Source: Marinomonas aquimarina (GTDB lineage: Bacteria > Pseudomonadota > Gammaproteobacteria > Pseudomonadales > Marinomonadaceae). From it: a DNA stretch of 62,664 bases. The stretch is from NCBI RefSeq assembly GCF_900089755.1, contig NZ_FLOC01000022.1, positions 1 through 62,664 of the forward strand, given 5' to 3'. The position numbers and the translations under genes were made by a program. The notes below the pieces were generated by a model that was not told the origin of the DNA, searched no databases, and was given only the letters and a program-made list of their open reading frames with translations. This document shows positions 46,694 through 55,834 of the stretch, in pieces (the first letter of the stretch is position 1; the number at the start of each line of letters is the position of its first letter).

Positions 46694-47287
46694 TTACAAG
46701 CAGCCTTTAGTCGATGGCATTTGTCCCGCCATACGCTCATCTACTTCCAATGCCATACGCAAAGCGCGGCCGAAAGCTTTAAAGATAGTTTCTGCTTGGT
46801 GGTGAGTGTTTTTCCCGCGCAGGTTATCCAAGTGTAAAGTTACCTTTGCATGGTTAATGAAACCGTGGAAAAACTCTGAAAATAGGTCAACATCAAAACC
46901 ACCTACAGAGGCACGTGTGAAAGGCACATGCATCTCTAGACCAGGGCGGCCAGAGAAGTCGATCACTACGCGTGACAGGGCTTCATCTAGTGGTACATAA
47001 GCGTGGCCGTAACGGCGGATGCCTTTCTTGTCACCAACCGCTTGATCAAACGCCTGACCCAGCGTGATACCCAAGTCTTCAACCGTATGGTGTGCGTCGA
47101 TATGAAGATCGCCAACGGCATGAATATCAAGGTCTATAAGGCCATGACGTGCCACTTGATCCAACATGTGATCAAGGAAAGGAACGCCAGTTTCGCAGTT
47201 AAATTTACCTGTGCCATCTAGGTTCACAGTGACTTTAATTTGCGTTTCGAGCGTATTGCGTTCGACGGTTGCAATCCGGTTGGACAT
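46694..47287 (-). CDS. hisB: Imidazoleglycerol-phosphate dehydratase
   Basis: This monofunctional HisB of 197 residues dehydrates IGP to imidazole acetol phosphate. Two repeated halves carry the metal-binding motifs: [47 protein letters not shown] and [17 protein letters not shown]. It lacks the phosphatase domain found fused to HisB in enterics, as is usual in Pseudomonas-like bacteria. It is the first gene of the hisB-hisH-hisF operon; a TATAAT-like box is near 47349-47354 on the minus strand. Confidence 0.96.
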   Translation of the reverse strand: MSNRIATVERNTLETQIKVTVNLDGTGKFNCETGVPFLDHMLDQVARHGLIDLDIHAVGDLHIDAHHTVEDLGITLGQAFDQAVGDKKGIRRYGHAYVPLDEALSRVVIDFSGRPGLEMHVPFTRASVGGFDVDLFSEFFHGFINHAKVTLHLDNLRGKNTHHQAETIFKAFGRALRMALEVDERMAGQMPSTKGCL

Positions 47288-47473
47288 GTAAAGAGCTCTC
47301 CGCTTTGAAATCAGGTTTTCAACCCAGTAAATAATCTATATGAATACTATTATAAAACGTGCAGGGCTTTGCATCTATGCTTTTCATGCCTATTAGCGTG
47401 ATCGAAAAAACTAATTAAGGTGCTATGATTTGAGAAGTGATCAAATCCTCTTATTTCAAGGTGGGAAATTAAT

Positions 47474-49681
47474 ATGGTTTGGGTAAAACGTTTAGGTTTG
47501 TTGCTTGCGGCACTTGTGGTACTGATCGTCGCCGCCATTATTTATGTTGTAGTGTTTGTCGACCCTAATCAATTCAAGGGTGAACTGCAGAAAATTGCCA
47601 AGGAAAAAGCCAATGTGAGTCTGCGGATGGACGGTGATATCGCCTGGTCGATTTACCCACAAATTGGCTTAAGTTTGGAAAACTTCGGTGTCTCCTTGGG
47701 CAATGATCCAGAGCTGATGAGCTTTTCCAAAGCAGAGTTTGGTGTGCAACTGCTGCCACTGTTTCAGCAGCGTATTGCCGTGGATACGGTGCGTTTAGTG
47801 GATCTAACCGCTAATTTGAAAGTGGATAAAAACGGTAACCCAAACTGGCAAGTACAAACAGCAGGCACGACGCCAAGCGCAGAAGCACCAGCGACGGATG
47901 CCGCGGCTGATAACAGCTTTACCATCCCTGATATCGCATTGGATGAGCTAGCACTAGTCAATGCTCATATTGTTTATGAAGATGCGCGTACCGGTATGCG
48001 ATCGGACGTGGTGTCTAATGTCACCTTCAATGATGTTCGCTTAGACGAAGCTTGGCCGATGAAGCTGGATGCCAAGATTACCCAATCGAATCTAGATGGC
48101 TCTAATCCATTGACGGCTAACGTGGATTTTGGCGCGGACTTTACTTTATTTGCCGAACGTCAGAGTGTTTCGCTTGCTAATTTAGCCTTGAATGGCTCGG
48201 TTAGCGGAGCGTCTTTGCCGGCATCGCCTTTGAATATGAAGGTCAATGTCGCGCAGCTGGACTTCGACTTACCACAAGAAAATGCCGCGTTAGAAGGTCT
48301 AACGATTAATACCTTAGGCATGAACATCAAAGGCCAAGTGAATGCGTTTCAAGTATTAACGGCGCCTGAGTTTACGGCGGTACTAGATGTGGCCGAATTC
48401 TCACCGAAAAAAGTGTTGTCTCAATTAAATGTCGCTTTGCCAGAGATGGCGGACGATTCGGTGTTAGAAAAGGCCAGTGTGAGCATCGCGGCGGAAGGTT
48501 CGACGGATAGCATCAAAGCCCAGCCCATTTCGATCAATTTTGATGACACCACCATTGAAGCGAATGCTTTACTGAACCTATCGCCACTGAATTGGGATAT
48601 TGCCATCGCCGGTAAAAATCTAGACTTGGACCGTTATCTCCCCCCTGTGCAAGAAGGTGAGCAAGCGGCCACGACGACAGATTCAGGTAGCGCACAACAA
48701 TCTGCGGATACCGCGGCACAAGATTTGATACCGGTAGACTTGGTTCGTTCATTGAATGGTCACGTTGGCATCGCCTTTGATAATGTCAAAGTGAAGAACT
48801 TGCAGCTGGATAAGCTGGAGTTGGATTCGACGCAAACCAATGGCAAGGTACGTATCGCGCCAGCGCAAGTAACCTTGTACGATGGCGTGGCCAAACTGCA
48901 AGCTCAGTTGGATGTGACCGGTAGTACGCCGCGTATCAATGTCTCGCCAAGCATCGACAGTGTGCAGATATTGCCATTGATGAAAGACTTTATGGCACTG
49001 GAGAAAATCCGCGGTGCGACCAACCTAACGGGTGATCTGAGTACCCGAGGCAACCGTACTGAGGACCTGATCGCCAATCTAAACGGTGATCTATTAGTCA
49101 ATATTAACGACGGTGCTTTGATCGGTACCAATTACACCGAAATGGTGTGTAAAGGCATCGCACTGGTGCGTACCGAATCGCTTAACGAAGAGTCGTTTAA
49201 TGAGGACACGCCCTTTGAAACCATGCGTATACCTGCGAAAATCGTCAATGGTCAGGTTTCCACCCCTGGGCTTCGCATGCAGTCGTTAACCCTTGGTGTG
49301 ACTGGCGACGGTGTGATTTCATTGCCAACGAATACGTTGAAATACGAAACGCGAGTGGCGCTGGTAGGCAGTGGTTTGGATGAGAGCTGTGTGGTTAATG
49401 AAGATGTGGCCAATGTGCAGTTCCCAATTGTCTGTGAAGGTAATTTCATGGATGATGCGGCAGGCTTATGTCGTCCTGATGTAAAAGGCTTTGTTAAAGC
49501 CTTTGCCGACCAAGAGCTGGACCAAGCCAAAGCCGCGGCCAAGGCGAAATTGGATGCAGAAAAAGCCGCCGCTCAAGCCAAGCTGGATGCGGAGAAAGCG
49601 CGCTTAGAAGAGAAAAAGGACGAAGCGAAGCAGGAGCTACAAGATAAGCTGAAAGGCAAACTTAATAACTTATTTAACTAA
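47474..49681 (+). CDS. AsmA family protein
   Basis: This 735-residue protein of the AsmA family has a single N-terminal transmembrane anchor (GLLLAALVVLIVAAIIYVVV) and a large periplasmic beta-rich region. AsmA-like proteins belong to the repeating beta-groove superfamily implicated in phospholipid transport between the membranes. Visible family segments are DPNQFKGELQKIAKEKANVSLRMDGDIAWSIYPQIGLSLENF near the N terminus. The C terminus is a Lys/Ala/Glu coiled coil (AKLDAEKAAAQAKLDAEKA). It is 9 bp before mutY, a common arrangement. Confidence 0.9.
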   Translation: MVWVKRLGLLLAALVVLIVAAIIYVVVFVDPNQFKGELQKIAKEKANVSLRMDGDIAWSIYPQIGLSLENFGVSLGNDPELMSFSKAEFGVQLLPLFQQRIAVDTVRLVDLTANLKVDKNGNPNWQVQTAGTTPSAEAPATDAAADNSFTIPDIALDELALVNAHIVYEDARTGMRSDVVSNVTFNDVRLDEAWPMKLDAKITQSNLDGSNPLTANVDFGADFTLFAERQSVSLANLALNGSVSGASLPASPLNMKVNVAQLDFDLPQENAALEGLTINTLGMNIKGQVNAFQVLTAPEFTAVLDVAEFSPKKVLSQLNVALPEMADDSVLEKASVSIAAEGSTDSIKAQPISINFDDTTIEANALLNLSPLNWDIAIAGKNLDLDRYLPPVQEGEQAATTTDSGSAQQSADTAAQDLIPVDLVRSLNGHVGIAFDNVKVKNLQLDKLELDSTQTNGKVRIAPAQVTLYDGVAKLQAQLDVTGSTPRINVSPSIDSVQILPLMKDFMALEKIRGATNLTGDLSTRGNRTEDLIANLNGDLLVNINDGALIGTNYTEMVCKGIALVRTESLNEESFNEDTPFETMRIPAKIVNGQVSTPGLRMQSLTLGVTGDGVISLPTNTLKYETRVALVGSGLDESCVVNEDVANVQFPIVCEGNFMDDAAGLCRPDVKGFVKAFADQELDQAKAAAKAKLDAEKAAAQAKLDAEKARLEEKKDEAKQELQDKLKGKLNNLFN

Positions 49682-49690
49682 CGGCAGTAG

Positions 49691-50755
49691 ATGACCCCAA
49701 AACAAAACTTTGCGCCCCGTGTACTGGAGTGGTTTGACCAGCACGGGCGCAAACACCTCCCTTGGCAACAAAACAAAACCCCTTACCGTGTTTGGATCTC
49801 TGAAATTATGTTGCAGCAGACCCAAGTGACGACCGTGATTCCCTATTACGAACGCTTTATGCAGTCTTTTCCGGATGTGTATGCGCTCGCTCGTGCGCCG
49901 CAAGATGAAGTGCTGTCACATTGGAGTGGCCTTGGCTATTACGCCCGTGCGCGCAATATGCATAAAGCCGCACAGAAGCTGGTAGACGATTGGCAAGGGG
50001 AGTTCCCCATGAGCCAAGAGGGCGTGTGTGAATTGCCTGGGATTGGTCGCTCTACCGCCGCGGCAATCTTATCTATCTCCCGTAATGAATCGCTGGCGAT
50101 CTTAGATGGCAACGTCAAGCGAGTCTTAGCGCGTTACCATGCGGTGCCGGTTTGGCCGGGTGAGCGCAAAACCGAAGCGGCCATGTGGCAATTAGCGGAA
50201 AGCTATATGCCGAGCGAGCGCTGTGGTGAATACACCCAAGCCATGATGGATCTTGGGGCGACGCTTTGTACGCGCTCCAAGCCGCGCTGTGGTGAGTGCC
50301 CATTACAAGCTGATTGTGACGGGCTGGCAACGGGGACGCCGACAGATTTTCCTAAGTCGAAGCCTAAAAAAGCGCCTAAACCCGTGCGCACGACACAAAT
50401 GCTGGTGTTGCGGGACGGTGATCAAGTGCTGCTTGAAAAGCGCCCAGCGACAGGCATTTGGGGCGGTTTATGGAGTTTGCCTGAAGTGGCACAAGAGGAT
50501 GATGTTGTGCAAGCCGCCGAACAGCGTTTGAGCGTTAATGTGCAGCATGTCATAAGCTTGTCACCGTTTCGTCATACCTTTAGCCATTATCATTTGGACA
50601 TTGTGCCGTCTGAATTAGCGGTTAAGAACACGGCTATGGTGGCTGAGCAAACAAAGTATCAATGGTTCGAGCTGCAACAAGCATTACAGCTTGGTCTGCC
50701 TGCGCCGGTGCGTACTTTGCTGGAAACCCATGAACAAAGACGGCAGCTAATCTAA
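49691..50755 (+). CDS. mutY: Adenine DNA glycosylase MutY
   Basis: MutY removes adenine mispaired with 8-oxoguanine. The 354 residues show the N-terminal RKHLPWQQNKTPYRVWISEIMLQQTQV (catalytic glutamate), the HhH-GPD region ELPGIGRSTAAAIL with LDGNVKRVLAR (catalytic aspartate), a [4Fe-4S] site C-x6-C-x2-C-x5-C and a C-terminal NUDIX-like 8-oxoG recognition domain. It follows an asmA gene and precedes chrA; yggX, usually next, comes after chrA. Confidence 0.97.
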   Translation: MTPKQNFAPRVLEWFDQHGRKHLPWQQNKTPYRVWISEIMLQQTQVTTVIPYYERFMQSFPDVYALARAPQDEVLSHWSGLGYYARARNMHKAAQKLVDDWQGEFPMSQEGVCELPGIGRSTAAAILSISRNESLAILDGNVKRVLARYHAVPVWPGERKTEAAMWQLAESYMPSERCGEYTQAMMDLGATLCTRSKPRCGECPLQADCDGLATGTPTDFPKSKPKKAPKPVRTTQMLVLRDGDQVLLEKRPATGIWGGLWSLPEVAQEDDVVQAAEQRLSVNVQHVISLSPFRHTFSHYHLDIVPSELAVKNTAMVAEQTKYQWFELQQALQLGLPAPVRTLLETHEQRRQLI

Positions 50756-50796
50756 GCCCTTGATTGGATGATCGAAGAGTAATAAAGGATAGGCGT

Positions 50797-51951
50797 ATGT
50801 TTCTGACGATTTTCTGGAAATTTTTGCTGCTCGGCTGTACCAGCTTTGGTGGACCTGCGGCCCATATCGGTTATTTTCGCAAAGAATTTGTCGAGCGTTT
50901 GGGGTGGGCCACGGAAGCGGAATACGCTCAATGGGTGGCGCTGAGTCAAATTATGCCAGGGCCAGGTTCCAGCCAAGTAGGCTTCGCGCTTGGCTATCAT
51001 CGTGGTGGTATTAGTGGCGCCTTAGCTGCTTTTATGGGGTTTACCCTGCCTTCCGTTATTTTAATGTGCGTGTTTGCTGCATTAGGTAGCCAGTTTGCCG
51101 AGCATGATGTCTTTCTCGGTATTTTGAGCGCCTTGAAACTGATGGCAGTCGTCGTGGTGGCGGATGCGATCTGGGGCATGGGGAATTCGTTTTGCCAAAG
51201 CAAGCGTACGCGTTTAATCGCGATTCTCAGTATGCTGTTTATTTTACTTTGGCCCTTAGGCTTAGGCAGTTTACTACTGGTGTTGCTGGCCGGAGTGGGC
51301 GGTGCGCTATGGCTTAAGGATAGCCAAACCAAAGCCTTTAAGAGCCGTATGTCATCACTGGTTGCGTTTAGCGCTTTGGGGCTTTTCGCATTGCTTTTCA
51401 TTGTCACGGCCTTTATCGAAGGCAGTGGCTGGTTGGCGTTATCCGCTCAGTTGTTCCAAGTCGGCAGCCTAGTGTTTGGCGGTGGTCATGTGGTGCTGCC
51501 ACTGATGTCGGAGCTGTTGGCTGATCTTGTGTCCACGTCGAACTTGCTGACCGGTTATGCGGCGGCGCAGGCGGTGCCAGGACCGATGTTTACCCTAGCG
51601 ACTTATGTCGGCGCTGTATCGGCACCAGCTGGACAGATGATTGTTTGGGCCCTGTTGGCCACTTTAGCGATTTTCTTACCTGGGTTACTGCTGATGTTGG
51701 TGGGACAACACTTTTGGCAAGGCTTATCCCACTACCCGCGCGTGCAGGGCGCAGTGGTGGCGATTAATGCCGCCGTGGTGGGCTTGTTAGTGGCGACTTT
51801 ATTGATCCCTATTTTGCCGAGCAGTGTGACCGGTATTTGGCAAGCGCTAGTGGTGATCTTAGCCTTTACGTGGTTGCGTTGGAAAAAGCCCGCGATTTGG
51901 CAATTAGTCAGTGTGTTTGTGCTAGGCGGTGTGGTAACGGCGTTGTTCTAA
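50797..51951 (+). CDS. chrA: Chromate transporter, CHR family (ChrA-like)
   Basis: This 384-residue inner-membrane protein has two homologous CHR domains. FLLLGCTSFGGPAAHIGYF and SQIMPGPGSSQVGFALGYHRGG mark the first, and FQVGSLVFGGGHVVLPLMSEL and AAQAVPGPMFTLATYVG the second. Long-chain ChrA proteins export chromate in resistant strains, but many chromosomal members have no proven substrate. ATG at 50797 with AAAGGA upstream is chosen over the frame start at 50764. It interrupts the usual mutY-yggX pair. Confidence 0.87.
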   Translation: MFLTIFWKFLLLGCTSFGGPAAHIGYFRKEFVERLGWATEAEYAQWVALSQIMPGPGSSQVGFALGYHRGGISGALAAFMGFTLPSVILMCVFAALGSQFAEHDVFLGILSALKLMAVVVVADAIWGMGNSFCQSKRTRLIAILSMLFILLWPLGLGSLLLVLLAGVGGALWLKDSQTKAFKSRMSSLVAFSALGLFALLFIVTAFIEGSGWLALSAQLFQVGSLVFGGGHVVLPLMSELLADLVSTSNLLTGYAAAQAVPGPMFTLATYVGAVSAPAGQMIVWALLATLAIFLPGLLLMLVGQHFWQGLSHYPRVQGAVVAINAAVVGLLVATLLIPILPSSVTGIWQALVVILAFTWLRWKKPAIWQLVSVFVLGGVVTALF

Positions 51952-52016
51952 GCGCTTGAAACCTGTAACGTGAGCGCCCATATAACTAGAAATAAACGAA
52001 GAATTGAGAGATCAGC

Positions 52017-52301
52017 ATGGCGAACACTGTATTCTGCAAAAAATATCAGCAAGAGATGGAAGGTTTAGAACGTGCACCACTTCCAGGCGCAAAAGGCCAG
52101 GAAGTGCTGGAAAACGTATCGAAGCAAGCATGGCTAGAGTGGCAAGCGCTACAAACCATGATCATCAATGAAAAGCATTTAAACCTAATGCAACCTGATA
52201 CACGTAAGTACTTGTTGGAGCAAATGGATAAATTCTTCAACAACGAAGAAACCGATCGCTTACAGGGGTACGTGGATCCAGGTGATATCCAAGAGCTTTA
52301 A
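52017..52301 (+). CDS. yggX: Probable Fe(2+)-trafficking protein YggX
   Basis: This 94-residue cytosolic protein protects Fe-S clusters against oxidative damage and contributes to iron trafficking; SoxS regulates it in enterics. The family pattern is clear: [64 protein letters not shown]. It retains functional linkage to mutY through the intervening chrA. A terminator follows. Confidence 0.95.
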   Translation: MANTVFCKKYQQEMEGLERAPLPGAKGQEVLENVSKQAWLEWQALQTMIINEKHLNLMQPDTRKYLLEQMDKFFNNEETDRLQGYVDPGDIQEL

Positions 52302-52320
52302 TCGCACGCTCTTATCAATT

Positions 52321-52359
52321 AAAAAAGCCGCTAGCAGGCTCTCTGCTAGCGGTTTTTTT
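52321..52359 (+). terminator. Rho-independent terminator after yggX
   Basis: AAAAAACCGCTAGCAG-type stem: GCCGCTAGCAG pairs with CTGCTAGCGGT around GCTCT, with a T7 tract, 20 bp after the yggX stop. The 57-bp array begins about 30 bp further. Confidence 0.88.
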
Positions 52360-52387
52360 AATGCTATCCCTGATGGAATCTTGTGGG

Positions 52388-53120
52388 GCGTCCCGCCCCG
52401 ATAAGGTCCTGCTTCCTCGATGGAATCGGGTCGTACGAGCGGTTTGTACCCCGCGATTGAAAGGTCGCTTCCCCGAACGGAGTCGAGTCGTACGAGCGGG
52501 TTGTACCCCGCGATTGCAAGACTTGCTTCCCCGAACAGAGTCGGGCCGTACGAGCGGGTTGTATCCCGCGATTGAAAGGCTGTCTCCCCGAAAGGAGTCG
52601 GGTCGTACGAGCGGGTTGTATCCCGCGATTGAAAGGCTGTCTCCCCGAAAGGAGTCGGGTCGTACGAGCGGGTTGTATCCCGCGATTGAAAGGCTGCTTC
52701 CCCGAACGGAGTCGGGTCGTACGAGCGGGTTGTATCCCGCGATTGAAAGGCTGTCTCCCCGAACGGAGTCGGGTCGTACGAGCGGGTTGTATCCCGCGAT
52801 TGAAAGGCTGTCTCCCCGAAAGGAGTCGGGTCGTACGAGCGGGTTGTATCCCGCGATTGAAAGGCTGCTTCCCCGAACGGAGTCGGGTCGTACGAGCGGG
52901 TTGTATCCCGCGATTGAAAGGCTGTCTCCCCGAACGGAGTCGGGTCGTACGAGCGGGTTGTATCCCGCGATTGAAAGGCTGTCTCCCCGAACGGAGTCGG
53001 GTCGTACGAGCGGGTTTTATCCCGCGATTGAAAGGCTGTCTCCCCGAACGGAGTCGGGTCGTACGAGCGGGTTGTATCCCGCGATTGAAAGGCTGCTTCC
53101 CCGAACGGAGTCGGGTCGTA
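52388..53120 (+). repeat. 57-bp tandem array, 12 units of paired GTAC-class REPs
   Basis: CGTACG marks fall at 52432, 52489, 52547 and then every 57 bp to 53117. Each unit has a CCCCGA...TCGGG hairpin (A) joined through TCGTACGA to a GCGGG...CCCGC hairpin (D), then a GATTGAAAGGCTG spacer. Three subtypes by the spacer/loop (P, Q, R) run P-P-Q-R-P-Q-R-R-R-Q over the last ten units, a partial 171-bp higher-order pattern. It lies between convergent yggX and the FliL-like gene and begins 3 bp before that gene's stop. Long open frames here on both strands reflect the 57 = 3x19 period. Confidence 0.92.
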
Positions 53121-53123
53121 CAT

Positions 53124-53552
53124 TTACTGAGTCACAAAACTAGCGAACAGTACGTCCATCACAGGTTCCGCCCCAGTTTCTTCTTTAAGTATCTCATTGA
53201 TGGCGACTTTGGCGTCCGCGCGAGTTTGCTCACGGGCAATGGCGCCAGTGACTTGATCTTTTGTACGAGCACTTAAAAACATGACGATAGCATCGCGTAC
53301 TAATGGCATATTGGCCAAAATAATGCCTTCTTGGCTGCTGTCGGTACGTAAACTGATTTTGGTTTTGATGTAATGCAAGCGTGGGCCAGAAGCATTGTAG
53401 TTCACGATAAAATCGGGGTTTAGCTCAATATAGCTTGGCATAGCGGTTGCGGCTTCGTCCTCCGCCAATGCAATGGGGCTAGCCAAAAAAGCCATAAGGC
53501 AAGTTAAAGCGATCATTAGGTGCTTTTTGCCTAGCTGCGCGATGTGCTTCAT
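53124..53552 (-). CDS. FliL-like flagellar basal body-associated protein
   Basis: This 142-residue protein has an N-terminal hydrophobic segment (signal peptide or anchor, ending near ALAEDE) and a FliL-like core: YIELNPDFIVNY, LHYIKTKISLRT, MPLVRDAIVMFLSART and the C-terminal VMDVLFASFVTQ typical of FliL. It is away from any flagellar operon, which suggests a paralogue rather than the main FliL. The stop codon is at the edge of the 57-bp array. Confidence 0.78.
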   Translation of the reverse strand: MKHIAQLGKKHLMIALTCLMAFLASPIALAEDEAATAMPSYIELNPDFIVNYNASGPRLHYIKTKISLRTDSSQEGIILANMPLVRDAIVMFLSARTKDQVTGAIAREQTRADAKVAINEILKEETGAEPVMDVLFASFVTQ

Positions 53553-53697
53553 AGTTCCTCTCTCGAATTCACGTCATTACTCGTTATACTACCCCTCAAC
53601 CAGTATAGATGGCAGTAGTTCATTGCACTTTCTCTTTATTCTACTGTCTAGATTTTCACTGGTCACTGTTAAGTATTGATAAAAGGAACTTTCCGTT

Positions 53698-54189
53698 ATG
53701 GTTGCGTTGTTGTCCGCGCGTCGTTTTCACGCTCTAGTCGCCTTTGCTGCATTCGCTTTGTTAGGCGTAGCATTTTATATGGAGTACCAAATGGGCTTGG
53801 AGCCTTGCCCATTGTGTATGTTGCAGCGTATCGCATTTTTCCTAATAGGTGTGTTCTCTCTGATCTCCGCTTGTCGCGCTCAGGCCGCATGGCACAGAAA
53901 ACTGGCTTGGCCCATTGTTGTGCTCTCTGTGTTAGGGGCCGGATTGGCGGTGCGTCATCTGTATTTGCAAAACCTTCCTATGGAAGAGCTACCTGCCTGT
54001 CTACCGGGGTTGAGTTACATGTTTGAAGTGTTCCCTTGGCAAGAGATCATGCAGGCCATGATCATGGGCACTGGGGAGTGCGGTGATGTGTTATGGACCT
54101 TTCTTGGCTTGAGTATTCCTGGTTGGACCTTGGTGGCCTTTATCGCCATGGCACTGGTGAATTTAGTCATTGCTTGGAAAGCAAAATGA
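53698..54189 (+). CDS. dsbB: Disulfide bond formation protein DsbB
   Basis: DsbB is a four-span inner-membrane quinone reductase that reoxidises DsbA. The 163 residues show the first cysteine pair in EPCPLCMLQR (C37, C40) and the second pair in LPACLPGLSYMF (C101) and GTGECGDV (C128), with four hydrophobic spans. DsbA is encoded at 37451, so the whole oxidative pathway is in this window. It precedes rsd by 199 bp. Confidence 0.95.
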   Translation: MVALLSARRFHALVAFAAFALLGVAFYMEYQMGLEPCPLCMLQRIAFFLIGVFSLISACRAQAAWHRKLAWPIVVLSVLGAGLAVRHLYLQNLPMEELPACLPGLSYMFEVFPWQEIMQAMIMGTGECGDVLWTFLGLSIPGWTLVAFIAMALVNLVIAWKAK

Positions 54190-54388
54190 CCGTTGCGATG
54201 TTTGATCTGGTTACATAAAGCTAGCAGTTGTTAACAAAAGCTTGTTGCCCCTGTCTTGCAGGGGCTGTGAGATGAGAATATGCTAAAAACATGAAATACG
54301 GGTAAAACAGGTACACAAGGATAGTCACGGTGTGTGGCATTGACGCACGAGACGCCATCAAAATAAGAACGTAGTTAGGAGACATGTC

Positions 54389-54859
54389 ATGTTAGAACGT
54401 TGTAAAACTGCGCAAGAGCGATGGGGGGGAGTTCATGAAATCATTGACCGCTGGTTACGTTACCGCAAGGCGTTAGTTGAGGCCTTCGTTGCGTTACGCG
54501 AGGTCGGTGAATACACCCCAACGGACACGCCAAAAGTTCAGGCATTTTGTGAATTGCTAGTGGACTATGTTTCAACCGGTCATTTTGAAGTCTACGAACA
54601 GTTGGCATTAGAGGCGAAAGAGTTTCACGATGACACTGCGCTAGCGTGCTTGCATAAATTGATGCCAGAAATAGCCGTCAACACCAGCATTTTGCTGGAG
54701 TTTAATGATAAGTACGACACCAAAGAGCATTGTAATAAGCAGTTGGCAGATCTGCCGTTCTCGTTGCAAGCCGTTGGTGTATTGATGGAAGAACGATTTG
54801 TCTATGAAGACCAGCTCATTGAAGAACTGCATGAGGCCCACAGCGAACAGAGTGCTTAG
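54389..54859 (+). CDS. rsd: Regulator of sigma D, Rsd/AlgQ family
   Basis: This 156-residue all-helical protein of the Rsd/AlgQ family binds the primary sigma factor region 4 and modulates sigma competition. Visible family segments are MLERCKTAQERWGGVHEIIDRWL, RKALVEAF, FCELLVDYVSTGHFEVYEQL and the ERFVYEDQLIEELH C terminus. AlgQ influences alginate and siderophore genes in Pseudomonas. The gene precedes a WD40-like lipoprotein whose start overlaps its end. Confidence 0.9.
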   Translation: MLERCKTAQERWGGVHEIIDRWLRYRKALVEAFVALREVGEYTPTDTPKVQAFCELLVDYVSTGHFEVYEQLALEAKEFHDDTALACLHKLMPEIAVNTSILLEFNDKYDTKEHCNKQLADLPFSLQAVGVLMEERFVYEDQLIEELHEAHSEQSA

Positions 54860-55820
54860 TCGTGGCTTAATAGCGGGGCTGTCCATCGCCCTGCTAAGCG
54901 CCTGCTCAGCTGACGATCCTGTTGTTACCAGCTCAATGGCGGTGCAAGGTCTATATTCTGCAGCGCTGAGTGATAATGGTGCAGGATCCTTAATAGGCTC
55001 CATACAGCATGGCGGCAGTTATTGGAAAAATACGCCGTCCCAGCGCCTCTATAACTGGAATCATGCCGCAGGTGAAGCCACCCCTTTGATCTCAGTCGAT
55101 ATTGACCCGAGCGGTGACTTTGCGGCGACGGGTGGGGCGCGTACCATGGTGTTGTGGAGCACAATAACGGGACAATCTCTCGGCTTCTGGAACACCCCAG
55201 GTGATGTGCGTTCGCTTAAACTCACCCGCAACGGCGACTATGCTTTGGTCGGTATGGACGATCAAACGGCACGTTACTTCGATATCAAAAATGGTGGTAT
55301 TCGCCAAACTCTTCGTACGGGTTCTATTGTTCGTTCCGTGGATGTGACCCCAGATGGGCGCTATGGCCTAACGGGCGATGATCTCTATCAAGTGATCCTA
55401 TGGGACTTAAGCACCGGTGAAATCAAACAGCGCTGGCAACTGGACAACAATATTGCAACGGTGAAACTGTCCAACGATGGCGCCTATGTATTTGCTGCGG
55501 CTCAGCTTGGCGATGCCAAGGTTTGGTCGGCCTTAACTGGGGCACAAGTCAGCCAAGTGGATACTGGGGCACTGCAGTCGCGCAATGTCACCATTAGCCA
55601 AGCCGTGTTCTCCAACTCCAATCGTTTGTTGCTGTTAGGGCAACAGAATCGCCGAGTGAATCTGGTGGAAGTCATGAGTGGGGATGTCACGCGCTCTTGG
55701 GATTTGCATCTTAAAGACACTCTGCGGCCCACTGGGGCGGCGGTGTTGGCGTTAGCATTTGGTGCCGGTAATACCTATTACGCCATTGGTAGTAATGGCT
55801 ATCTCAATGTCCTTCAATAA
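54831..55820 (+). CDS. WD40-repeat-like lipoprotein
   Basis: This protein of about 330 residues has a lipobox (LLSACS) after a hydrophobic segment and a beta-propeller-like body. Repeats with DPSGDFAATGG, RNGDYALVGMDD, TPDGRYGLTGDD and SNDGAYVFAA each end in WD-like strands. It is probably a periplasmic or outer-membrane-anchored protein of unknown role. The start is uncertain: ATG at 54831 or GTG at 54852, both overlapping the end of rsd; the longest frame starts at 54798. Position next to rsd suggests co-transcription. Confidence 0.78.
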   Translation: MRPTANRVLSRGLIAGLSIALLSACSADDPVVTSSMAVQGLYSAALSDNGAGSLIGSIQHGGSYWKNTPSQRLYNWNHAAGEATPLISVDIDPSGDFAATGGARTMVLWSTITGQSLGFWNTPGDVRSLKLTRNGDYALVGMDDQTARYFDIKNGGIRQTLRTGSIVRSVDVTPDGRYGLTGDDLYQVILWDLSTGEIKQRWQLDNNIATVKLSNDGAYVFAAAQLGDAKVWSALTGAQVSQVDTGALQSRNVTISQAVFSNSNRLLLLGQQNRRVNLVEVMSGDVTRSWDLHLKDTLRPTGAAVLALAFGAGNTYYAIGSNGYLNVLQ

Positions 55821-55834
55821 AGTCTAACTTCACG

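Noticed and set aside
52388..53120. CRISPR array
   Set aside because: The whole 57-bp unit is conserved, with no variable spacers and no cas genes. It is a tandem repeat of paired REP hairpins.
52260..53276. Long open frames on both strands across the 57-bp array (up to 287 codons, in several frames)
   Set aside because: They are open only because the repeat is 57 bp, a multiple of three without stops in those frames. The translated sequence is a simple 19-residue repeat in every frame, with no start context.
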